From the NCBI GenBank assembly GCA_017859295.1, contig JAFMNI010000001.1, forward strand, positions 1 through 33,679: DNA of 33,679 bases. Direction: 5' to 3'. This stretch comes from Candidatus Puniceispirillum sp. GTDB lineage: Bacteria > Pseudomonadota > Alphaproteobacteria > Puniceispirillales > Puniceispirillaceae. Positions within the stretch are counted from its first letter, which is position 1, and every line of letters starts with the position of its first letter. This document shows, in pieces, positions 18,081 through 24,191 of the stretch. The notes below the pieces were generated by a model. It was not told where the DNA came from. It saw only the letters and a program-made list of their open reading frames with translations, and searched no databases. Made by a program: the position numbers and the translations under genes.

Positions 18081-18191
18081 TTAACTGCGCCTAATCGTCT
18101 CAGCCGCAGCCCGCAAAGCTGCGATATAGGCTTGCCCGCCCGCTGGTGACGACGTCCACCTTAGCCTTGCTCGAGCAAAGTTTGAGATGCA
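18081..18191 (-). pseudogene. Possible C-terminal remnant of a lost gene
   Basis: A 36-codon stretch on the minus strand, closed upstream by an in-frame stop and downstream by TAA (18083-18081). Its last 20 residues include an amphipathic, coding-like helix (QAYIAALRAAAETIRRS). I cannot identify the parent gene, and chance cannot be excluded. Confidence 0.2.
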
Positions 18192-18370
18192 TTAGATTCA
18201 TCAGCTTTTGCGATGGCGCATTTCAATCGGTTATCGCGCGGGACAAGTTTGACCGCGTTTTAGACCAATGCTCAGCGTCACTCTTTGATGAAAATGTTTT
18301 GGACTGTGAGTGTTGGAATTTTCTACCTCGGCGGCGAATTGCTGCCATTAATTGGTGCTATGGTTAAATC

Positions 18371-18426
18371 GTCACAAATCTGTTAGGTAATAAATTGCTA
18401 TTATGTGACATTTTGTGACAAGTCAC
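18371..18426. promoter_or_regulatory. Cluster of GTGAC/GTCAC half-sites upstream of dusA
   Basis: TGTGACA occurs at 18404-18410 and 18414-18420, exactly 10 bp apart. GTGAC-AA-GTCAC forms a perfect palindrome at 18415-18426, and another GTCACA lies at 18371-18376. The helical-turn spacing suggests a dimeric regulator binding site about 45-100 bp before dusA. The regulator is unknown. Confidence 0.35.
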
Positions 18427-18468
18427 TTTGAATGCTACATGTAATAATTTTGTTAAGTGCTGAAACTT

Positions 18469-19467
18469 ATGAAGAAAAATACCGACAGCATTGACCGCCG
18501 CCTTTGTGTGGCACCGATGATGGATTGGACTGACCGGCATTGCCGTGTCTTTCACCGCCATCTTGTGCCTGATGCGTTGCTGTTTACCGAAATGGTAACC
18601 GCTGAGGCGGTTATTCATGGTGATCTTGACCGGCTTCTTGGCCATGATGAAATCGAACATCCGCTGGTGCTTCAGCTTGGTGGCAGCCAGCCCGACCGTC
18701 TGGCGATGGCGGTTGAACGCGCTGCCGACAAGGGATTTGCCGAAATTAACCTGAATGTTGGCTGCCCATCTGATCGGGTGCAATCTGGCCGGTTTGGTGC
18801 CTGTTTGATGGCCGAACCACAATTGGTGGCCGATTGCTGTTCGGCGATGATGGCGGCAAGCGATTTGCCGGTTACGGTTAAATGCCGCATTGGCATTGAT
18901 GATATGGATCCTGAAGCGGGGCTTGATCAATTTGTTGATCGGGTTGCAGATGCTGGGGTTAGAATATTCTATCTTCACGCCCGCAAAGCATGGCTAAAAG
19001 GCCTAAGCCCAAAGGAAAATCGTGACATTCCGCCGCTTGATTATGATCGTGCGCGCCGTCTTGCCATGCGCCGTGATGATCTTGGGGTGATCTTGAATGG
19101 TGGGTTGGAAACCAAAGCGCAAATCGCCACTGAAATTACCGGGTTTGCCGGGGTGATGCTTGGCCGTGCCGCCTATCGCACGCCATATGTTTTGACCGAA
19201 ATCGCCAATGATGTTTTTGGCGCAACCCCGCCAAGCCGTCGCCAAGTGGCCGAAGCCATGGCCGATTATGCCGATCGGATGATGGCAAATCATGTGCCGC
19301 TTCACAGCATAACACGGCATATGTTGGGGCTTTATGCAGGCCAACGTGGTGCCAAACATTGGCGTCGCCAATTGGGGGAACAGGCGCGGCTTGCCGATGA
19401 TGGTGGCGGGTTTATTCGCAAGGCCGCCGATGAATGCGAAAATTTGGCAGCAAGGTTGGCCGCATAG
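18469..19467 (+). CDS. dusA: tRNA-dihydrouridine synthase A
   Basis: 332-residue FMN-dependent enzyme that reduces uridines in the tRNA D-loop. TIM-barrel features: VAPMMDWTDRHCR near the N-terminus; catalytic cysteine C99 in NLNVGCPSDRVQSG; VKCRIGIDD; FYLHARKAWLKGLSPKENR; NGGLETKAQ; and FMN-phosphate-binding GVMLGRAAYRTPYV. The DusA-specific RAAYR and GRFGACLM elements separate it from DusB and DusC. The frame opens with a GTG at 18457; I prefer the ATG at 18469 (MKKNTDSIDRRL). Confidence 0.95.
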   Translation: MKKNTDSIDRRLCVAPMMDWTDRHCRVFHRHLVPDALLFTEMVTAEAVIHGDLDRLLGHDEIEHPLVLQLGGSQPDRLAMAVERAADKGFAEINLNVGCPSDRVQSGRFGACLMAEPQLVADCCSAMMAASDLPVTVKCRIGIDDMDPEAGLDQFVDRVADAGVRIFYLHARKAWLKGLSPKENRDIPPLDYDRARRLAMRRDDLGVILNGGLETKAQIATEITGFAGVMLGRAAYRTPYVLTEIANDVFGATPPSRRQVAEAMADYADRMMANHVPLHSITRHMLGLYAGQRGAKHWRRQLGEQARLADDGGGFIRKAADECENLAARLAA

Positions 19468-19511
19468 TTGAAATCACGTTGGGATCGCGTTGGAGTCGCG
19501 TTGGATTTAAG
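19468..19511. repeat. 11-bp tandem repeat directly after dusA
   Basis: Four diverged 11-bp units begin one base after the dusA stop codon (19468-19478, 19479-19489, 19490-19500, 19501-19511). Units 2 and 3 are TTGGGATCGCG and TTGGAGTCGCG. Confidence 0.75.
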
Positions 19512-19554
19512 GTAAATGATGGGGCGTCGCCGTCACGCTTGGCGATAACTGTCC

Positions 19555-19590
19555 GGCAATATCTCGATGTTTGGTAATATCTCGCTTTTT
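19555..19590. repeat. 18-bp imperfect tandem duplication upstream of yciB
   Basis: Two adjacent 18-bp copies (19555-19572 and 19573-19590) share the core AATATCTCG. They lie between the dusA and yciB genes, about 30 bp before the yciB start. Confidence 0.6.
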
Positions 19591-19621
19591 TAGAATTTTT
19601 GAAATGATTGGATGATGAAAC

Positions 19622-20215
19622 ATGAATGATCAGACCCCGTCGGGCAAAACCAAGGACGATGAAACCCCGCCATCAAATGGGCGGCGCATGCTTCTTGATT
19701 TTGGCCCACTTTTGCTGTTTTTCGGTGCCAATTATCTCTATAGCGACCTGATGTTCAGTGTGAAGGTGTTGGTGGTGGCAACGATTGTGTCGCTTGCGGC
19801 AAGCTGGGTTCTTGAACGCCGGATTCCGATGATGGCGGCATTTGGTTGTGCGGCGCTGGTGTTTTTTGCCGGATTGACCCTCTATTTCGATAATGAATTA
19901 TTCATCAAGATCAAACCGACAATCCTGACTTTGATGTTTGCGGCGGCGATTGCTGGTGGGCGTGCCATGGGCCGTAACCCGCTTGCCGCGATTATGGGAT
20001 CGCAGGTCAAGCTGACCAATGATGGCTGGCGGATCATGAGCTGGCTATGGGTGGCGATGTTTGTCTGTTCGGCGCTTGCCAATGAAATTGCCTGGCGAAC
20101 CCTTAGCACCGATTCATGGGTGACTTTCAAGGTGTTTGGCCTGACTGGTATTTCGCTTGGCTTTGTGATGCTAAGCTTGCCGATCATCCAAAAACATCAG
20201 ATCAATGATCAATGA
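19622..20215 (+). CDS. yciB: Inner-membrane protein YciB / septation protein A family
   Basis: 197 residues with a short polar N-terminus and about five membrane segments. Family marks: LLDFGPLLLFFGANYL, LERRIPMMAAFG with a following hydrophobic helix, FIKIKPTILTLMFAA, WRIMSWLWVAMF and NEIAWRTLSTDSWVTFKVFG. The family (also called IspZ in older naming) affects cell-envelope and septum integrity in several bacteria; the molecular role is not settled. The ATG at 19622 is the first in frame. Confidence 0.9.
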   Translation: MNDQTPSGKTKDDETPPSNGRRMLLDFGPLLLFFGANYLYSDLMFSVKVLVVATIVSLAASWVLERRIPMMAAFGCAALVFFAGLTLYFDNELFIKIKPTILTLMFAAAIAGGRAMGRNPLAAIMGSQVKLTNDGWRIMSWLWVAMFVCSALANEIAWRTLSTDSWVTFKVFGLTGISLGFVMLSLPIIQKHQINDQ

Positions 20216-20304
20216 CCATGATCATTTTTGATGACGAAATATGACAAAATACGACCTTTTGTCGATCCAAGCACAAATTCAGTCGTCTTGACTTTACATT
20301 CAAT

Positions 20305-20333
20305 AAGACAGTTTCTCCAAAACTTTTGATAAT
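20305..20333 (+). promoter_or_regulatory. Candidate promoter of the corrinoid C1 operon
   Basis: AAGACA (20305-20310, 4 of 6 matches to TTGACA), a 17-nt spacer, then GATAAT (20328-20333, 5 of 6 matches to TATAAT). Predicted transcription would start near 20340 and give a leader of about 145 nt. No other promoter in the gap is clearly better; a TTGACT at 20288 lacks a matching -10. Confidence 0.4.
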
Positions 20334-20358
20334 GGGTTTGAATTAACGCCTATTGCCT

Positions 20359-20419
20359 TGTCGCATTTTGGATTGTCAGATTTAGATTTGGCACTAGACT
20401 GCGACGCTGAAATGTCTAG
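20359..20419 (+). promoter_or_regulatory. Possible H-type pseudoknot in the leader of the C1 operon
   Basis: Stem 1: GTCGCA (20360-20365) pairs with TGCGAC (20400-20405), extended by one T-G pair. Stem 2: CTAGAC (20394-20399) pairs with GTCTAG (20414-20419). The strand order S1-S2-S1'-S2', with S2 directly abutting S1', is that of a coaxially stacked pseudoknot. Loops are 28, 0 and 8 nt. It begins about 20 nt after the predicted transcription start and ends 64 nt before the gene. Small H-type pseudoknots include SAM-II-like riboswitches, but I could not match a known consensus. Confidence 0.3.
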
Positions 20420-20483
20420 GATCCGGCGGAAGGCTGGACTTACATGATTGCACGCAAAGACGTGTCGATGAAAAGGAATGATC

Positions 20484-21188
20484 ATGGCTGATGAAGATGA
20501 AATTATCCTAGCTGATTTGGACGATGATGAACTTGTCCAGCAGATGCATGACGACCTTTATGACGGCATGCAGGATGAGATTGTTGAAGGTGTCAATATT
20601 CTGCTTGAGCGGGGTTGGACACCTTATGAGGTTTTGACCAAAGCGCTTGTCGAGGGCATGACGATTGTCGGCATTGATTTCCGCGATGGTATTTTGTTTG
20701 TTCCCGAAGTCTTGATGGCAGCGAATGCGATGAAGGCTGGCATGGGTATTTTGCGGCCGTTGCTTGCTGAAACAGGCGCACCACGGGTTGGCACGATGGT
20801 GATCGGCACGGTCAAGGGTGATATCCATGACATTGGCAAAAACCTTGTTTCGATGATGCTTGAAGGTGCTGGTTTTGACGTGATTGATCTTGGGATCAAT
20901 AACCCGGTCGAAAACTATCTTGATGCGCTGGAAAAACACAAACCCGATATTTTGGGCATGTCAGCCCTTTTGACAACAACAATGCCTTATATGAAAGTTG
21001 TTGTTGATGCGTTGGTCGAAAAAGGAATCCGTGACGATTATATCGTTCTTGTCGGCGGCGCGCCGTTGAATGAGGCCTTTGCCGAATCAGTTGGTGCCGA
21101 TGCCTATTGCCGTGATGCGGCGGTTGCGGTGGAAACAGCCAAGGAAATGATCAAGGCTAAATTGGAACGTGAAAAAGCAGCTGGCTAA
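20484..21188 (+). CDS. Corrinoid (B12-binding) protein of a methyltransferase system
   Basis: 234 residues. The N-terminal helical cap domain (about 15-100, EIVEGVNILLERGWTPYEVL, FVPEVLMAANAMKAG) covers the cofactor. The Rossmann domain carries the B12 signature D113-I-H115-D-I-G118 in GTVKGDIHDIGKNLV, then GMSALLTTTMP and LVGGAPLN. H115 should be the lower cobalt ligand. This is the MtbC/MtmC/MttC-like type that shuttles a methyl group between a substrate methyltransferase and an acceptor enzyme. Start: ATG at 20484, 6 nt after AGGA; the ATG at 20478 directly abuts that site and is unlikely. The DUF1638 gene overlaps its 3' end by 20 bp. Confidence 0.95.
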   Translation: MADEDEIILADLDDDELVQQMHDDLYDGMQDEIVEGVNILLERGWTPYEVLTKALVEGMTIVGIDFRDGILFVPEVLMAANAMKAGMGILRPLLAETGAPRVGTMVIGTVKGDIHDIGKNLVSMMLEGAGFDVIDLGINNPVENYLDALEKHKPDILGMSALLTTTMPYMKVVVDALVEKGIRDDYIVLVGGAPLNEAFAESVGADAYCRDAAVAVETAKEMIKAKLEREKAAG

Positions 21189-21783
21189 ATCGGAACAGCC
21201 AGCACGCCTACAGATCATTGCTTGTGGGGCGTTGGCGCGTGAATTGCTGGTGCTGATCGATCAATTGCCGGATGGCGCGGTTGCCTTAACCTGTCTTCCG
21301 GCATCTTGGCATAATCACCCTGAAAAGATTGTCCCTGGCGTCAAACGGAAAATTGCGGCTGCCCGTCGTGCCGGAATGGATATTGCCGTTGCTTATGGTG
21401 ATTGTGGCACGGGTGGCGCGCTTGATCACCTTCTTGAGGCGGAAAATATCCCCCGTATCGCTGGGCCGCATTGTTATGAGATGTTTCTTGGCAAACCCGA
21501 ATTTGACGCCGAAATGGAAACCGCGCTTGGCACGTTTTTCCTGACCGATTACATGGTTCGCCATTTTGAACGGATTGTGATGAAAGGCATGGGGCTTCGC
21601 CAGCACCCGCAATTGCGCGACATGTATTTTGCGCATTACACGCGGGTTCTTTATATTGCCCAAACCGAATCTGAATCGCTTCAGGAAAAGGCGCGCCAAG
21701 CGGCAATCGAACTTGGGCTAGACTACGAGTATCGCTATACAGGCTATGGTGATTTTAACGGATTTTTACACAAGCTGGCGTGA
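21169..21783 (+). CDS. DUF1638 protein of the corrinoid gene cluster
   Basis: 204 residues, cytoplasmic (no signal or membrane segment). Its conserved-looking elements are rich in cysteine and histidine: IIACGAL (C19), CLPASWHNHPEKI (C42, H48, H50), YGDCGTGGALD (C79) and GPHCYEMF (H101, C102). These could bind a metal or contact a corrinoid. The family has no established function that I know of, but it recurs beside corrinoid methyltransferase genes in methanogens and Alphaproteobacteria. It begins at GTG 21169 inside the end of the corrinoid-protein gene. This overlap suggests translational coupling and a functional link. Confidence 0.85.
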   Translation: MKKQLAKSEQPARLQIIACGALARELLVLIDQLPDGAVALTCLPASWHNHPEKIVPGVKRKIAAARRAGMDIAVAYGDCGTGGALDHLLEAENIPRIAGPHCYEMFLGKPEFDAEMETALGTFFLTDYMVRHFERIVMKGMGLRQHPQLRDMYFAHYTRVLYIAQTESESLQEKARQAAIELGLDYEYRYTGYGDFNGFLHKLA

Positions 21784-21830
21784 GATAAGCACATAATCTC
21801 AAGCATGGTATTTTTCAAAGGAGCGCCGTG

Positions 21831-22145
21831 ATGGCAAATCTGATTACCCTTTATTGGCGCGATATTCCGGCGCAGGTGATTGCCGAGCGCGGCCGTGGCC
21901 GCCAGCGTGAGCAGGCCAAGGTTGAATTGCCACGGCGCTTTTCAATTGCCATTGACGCGGCAGCGATGCGCGATGGTGCAGATTCGACCGATGATTATCT
22001 TGCTGAATGGCGACGCTCAGAGCCAGCGCCATGTGGTGAAGATCTTGACGCCGAAGCGGCAGCGCATGCGGCGGCGCTTGATGCCGAATATACGGCTGAT
22101 CGCGTTCGGGCATTGGTGGAAAATGGTGGTAAGGCCGCCGAGTAA
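21831..22145 (+). CDS. Small PF13769-like ('virulence factor' domain) protein in the C1 operon
   Basis: 104 residues. The N-terminal half, ITLYWRDIPAQVIAERGRG then KVELPRRFSIAIDAAAM, resembles the domain named 'virulence factor' in databases (shared with the C-terminus of CvfC). A Trp-containing acidic middle (DDYLAEWRRSEP) follows. No catalytic motif is seen. The domain name comes from other organisms and should not be read as a pathogenicity claim. Ribosome site AAGGAG (21818-21823) is 7 nt from the ATG at 21831; an overlapping GTG at 21828 would be 4 nt away. It lies between DUF1638 and the reductase gene, so a role in the corrinoid pathway is inferred. Confidence 0.75.
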   Translation: MANLITLYWRDIPAQVIAERGRGRQREQAKVELPRRFSIAIDAAAMRDGADSTDDYLAEWRRSEPAPCGEDLDAEAAAHAAALDAEYTADRVRALVENGGKAAE

Positions 22146-22263
22146 GGCATCTTAAGCGCGGATCAGTCTGACGATGTCGTAATCGGCAAATTGTAAGACG
22201 TTGGCAAGCCATCTTGTTTCGGATCAAGCGGCCATTCTGCCCAGCATTAGGTCAATGGAAATT

Positions 22264-22301
22264 AGCGTGAACCCTGCCAGCGTGAACCCTGCCAGCGTGA
22301 A
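22264..22301. repeat. 15-bp tandem repeat in the leader of the MTHFR-like gene
   Basis: Two identical 15-bp units (AGCGTGAACCCTGCC at 22264-22278 and 22279-22293), plus the first eight bases of a third. They lie 32 bp before the chosen start at 22333. They are in frame with the gene and would encode repeated NPASV if an upstream start were used. Confidence 0.88.
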
Positions 22302-22332
22302 TGGGGTGAAGATGGGTAAAATGAGGATTGAT

Positions 22333-23238
22333 ATGACAGCGAATATCCAACAGATCCAGCAAGCAGCGCAAGGGTGGTCAATCGAGGTAACGCCAGCAGG
22401 TGCCACTAAAATTGACAGTTTTGCCGCTTGTCTTGCACCTGAAACGACCGTCAATGTCACCTTTCTGCCCGGAACCGACCCGATGGACACCGTGGCGGTC
22501 ACAAAGCGGTTGCATAATGAAGGCATGAAAGCGGTACCACATCTAGCCGCACGTTCGTTAAAAGATGTCGATCAACTTGATGGGTTGCTTGCCGCTTACC
22601 GCGCCGAAGCTGGCGTCGATGAGGTTTTGATCATTGGCGGCGGTGTCGACAAGCCGGTTGGCGCATTTGATAATTCAATGCAGATTCTGGAAACCGGTCT
22701 GTTGCAAAAACATGGCATCATGCGTGCCGGTGTTGCAGGCCATCCCGAAGGCAGTCCTGATATCAGCGATCTTGAAATTGCCGATGCGCTTGCCGCCAAA
22801 AATGCCTTTGCCAAACGCGAAGGGATGAAGCTTTACATCGAAACACAATTCTGTTTCGAGGCACCAATTGTGTTGGATTGGGAAAAGCGCGTTCGCGCTG
22901 CGGGCAATGAATTGCCAATTCGGATTGGCATTCCGGGGCCAGCAACGATCAAAACGCTGTTCCGCTTTGCCCAAATTTCTGGGATTGGCCCGTCAATGCG
23001 ATTTATTTCAAAACAGGCGCGCAATGTCGCAAAATTGATGACCGTTCAATCGCCGCATATGCTGTTATCTGACTTGGCATATGGCATGGCGCATGATCCT
23101 GATTGCCTTATTGAACATTTCCATTTTTACCCGTTTGGCGGATTTGGGAAAACCGCTGCCTATGCGAATGCAATTGCGGCAGGCGATATCCAGCTTTTGC
23201 CCAAAGGCGGGTTTGACGTTATCGGCACCGCGGCCTAA
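22333..23238 (+). CDS. Divergent methylenetetrahydrofolate reductase-like protein
   Basis: 301 residues, single TIM-barrel flavoprotein domain related to MetF. The N-terminal SIEVTP (E18) occupies the place of the catalytic FEFFPP glutamate of MetF. VPHLAARS matches the HLTCR-type strand. GVAGHPEGSPD (133-143) is a strong family mark, as are TQFCFEAP and GIPGPATIKTL. In this cluster the likely direction is oxidation of methyl-THF to methylene-THF; the electron acceptor is unknown. The frame is open to 22201, but the ATG at 22333 has TGAGGA 5 nt upstream, and the extra N-terminus would be the tandem repeat. Named MetF-like only, because biosynthetic MetF is usually encoded elsewhere. Confidence 0.85.
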   Translation: MTANIQQIQQAAQGWSIEVTPAGATKIDSFAACLAPETTVNVTFLPGTDPMDTVAVTKRLHNEGMKAVPHLAARSLKDVDQLDGLLAAYRAEAGVDEVLIIGGGVDKPVGAFDNSMQILETGLLQKHGIMRAGVAGHPEGSPDISDLEIADALAAKNAFAKREGMKLYIETQFCFEAPIVLDWEKRVRAAGNELPIRIGIPGPATIKTLFRFAQISGIGPSMRFISKQARNVAKLMTVQSPHMLLSDLAYGMAHDPDCLIEHFHFYPFGGFGKTAAYANAIAAGDIQLLPKGGFDVIGTAA

Positions 23239-23264
23239 GGTGGCGGCATTCTTAGGAGCATTTT

Positions 23265-24167
23265 ATGACAAAGACCCTTATTTCGTCGCATAAGCAGGAA
23301 ATCACCATCGGCTTTGACTCGCCATTTTGTGTCATTGGCGAGCGCATCAACCCAACCGGACGCAAGCTTCTTGCCGCTGAAATGGCCGCTGGCGACTATT
23401 CGCGCGTTCTGTCTGATGCATTGGCACAAGTCGAGGCGGGTGCCACGATGCTTGATGTGAATGCTGGCATTCCGATGGCGGATGAGCCGGCCATTCTTGC
23501 CAAGGCCATTCAGCTTGTTCAAGAGGTGGTTGATGTGCCGCTGGCGATTGACAGTTCAATCGTTGCCGCGCTTGAGGCTGGCTTGTCTGTTTATAAAGGC
23601 AAGCCGCTGGTCAATTCGGTAACGGGTGAAGAAGAACGTCTGGAAGTTGTTTTGCCGCTTGTCAAAAAATATGGCGCGGCTGTTGTGGCGATTTCAAATG
23701 ATGAAACCGGCATTTCCGAAGATCCAAATGTGCGTTATGAAGTTGCCAAGAAAATCGTCGAACGTGCCGCTGATTACGGCATCCCGCGTGAAGATGTTGT
23801 TGTTGATCCATTGATCATGCCGGTTGGTGCCATCAATATGGCTGGCCGGTCAGCGCTTGATCTGATCATTCGTCTTCGCAACGAATTAAAGGTGAATACA
23901 ACTTGTGGCGCGTCAAATATTTCGTTTGGCCTGCCTAACCGTCATGGGATGAATGCCGCGTTTCTGTCAATGGCAGCGGGGGCGGGAATGACCTCGGCAA
24001 TTATGAACCCGCTTCACGCCGAAGAAATGACTGGCATCATGGGCGCGAATGTGATGAACGGAAATGATCCAGAATGTCGTCGTTGGATTCAAAAATTCCG
24101 CGAACCTGTTGTGCCAGGTGAAGGTGGGCGCGAACGTCGCCAGACTCGCCGCCGCCGCAACGCTTAA
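23265..24167 (+). CDS. Methyltetrahydrofolate:corrinoid methyltransferase (MeTr/AcsE-like, pterin-binding)
   Basis: 300 residues with the dihydropteroate-synthase-like TIM barrel of methyl-THF:corrinoid methyltransferases. Pterin-site elements in order: IGERINPTGRK (24-34), MLDVNAG (D64, N66), IDSS (D96), NSVTGEE (N117), DPLIMPVGA (D181) and CGASNISFGLPNR (N218). It should move methyl groups between the corrinoid protein and THF; in this operon probably corrinoid to THF. It is longer than typical AcsE, with a C-terminal tail of arginines (GGRERRQTRRRRNA). Ribosome site AGGAG is 6 nt before the ATG. Followed after 24 bp by the activator gene. Confidence 0.93.
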   Translation: MTKTLISSHKQEITIGFDSPFCVIGERINPTGRKLLAAEMAAGDYSRVLSDALAQVEAGATMLDVNAGIPMADEPAILAKAIQLVQEVVDVPLAIDSSIVAALEAGLSVYKGKPLVNSVTGEEERLEVVLPLVKKYGAAVVAISNDETGISEDPNVRYEVAKKIVERAADYGIPREDVVVDPLIMPVGAINMAGRSALDLIIRLRNELKVNTTCGASNISFGLPNRHGMNAAFLSMAAGAGMTSAIMNPLHAEEMTGIMGANVMNGNDPECRRWIQKFREPVVPGEGGRERRQTRRRRNA

Positions 24168-24191
24168 CCGTCGCAAATTGGTGGCAAGGTG

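Larger units (their letters stand above)
18053..18468. other. Gene-poor gap between arsH and dusA
   Basis: About 415 bp without a convincing complete gene. The plus-strand frame 18146-18367 has no recognisable motif. On the minus strand, 18191-18081 reads as a 36-codon open tail that looks protein-like (ending QAYIAALRAAAETIRRS then stop), possibly a decayed gene end. The right part (18371-18426) holds repeated GTGAC/GTCAC half-sites upstream of dusA. Confidence 0.6.

Noticed and set aside
18146-18367. A 73-codon plus-strand frame after arsH
   Set aside because: No recognisable motif, no ribosome site and cysteine-rich atypical composition; more likely noncoding.
20359-20483. A known SAM-II, SAM-V or cobalamin riboswitch before the corrinoid gene
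   Set aside because: The pseudoknot topology is similar to SAM-II, but I could not align the conserved core, and the cobalamin B12-box is not visible. Kept only as an unclassified structure.
22201-22332. Longer N-terminus for the MTHFR-like protein
   Set aside because: It would consist mainly of the NPASV tandem repeat, and a better ribosome site precedes the ATG at 22333.
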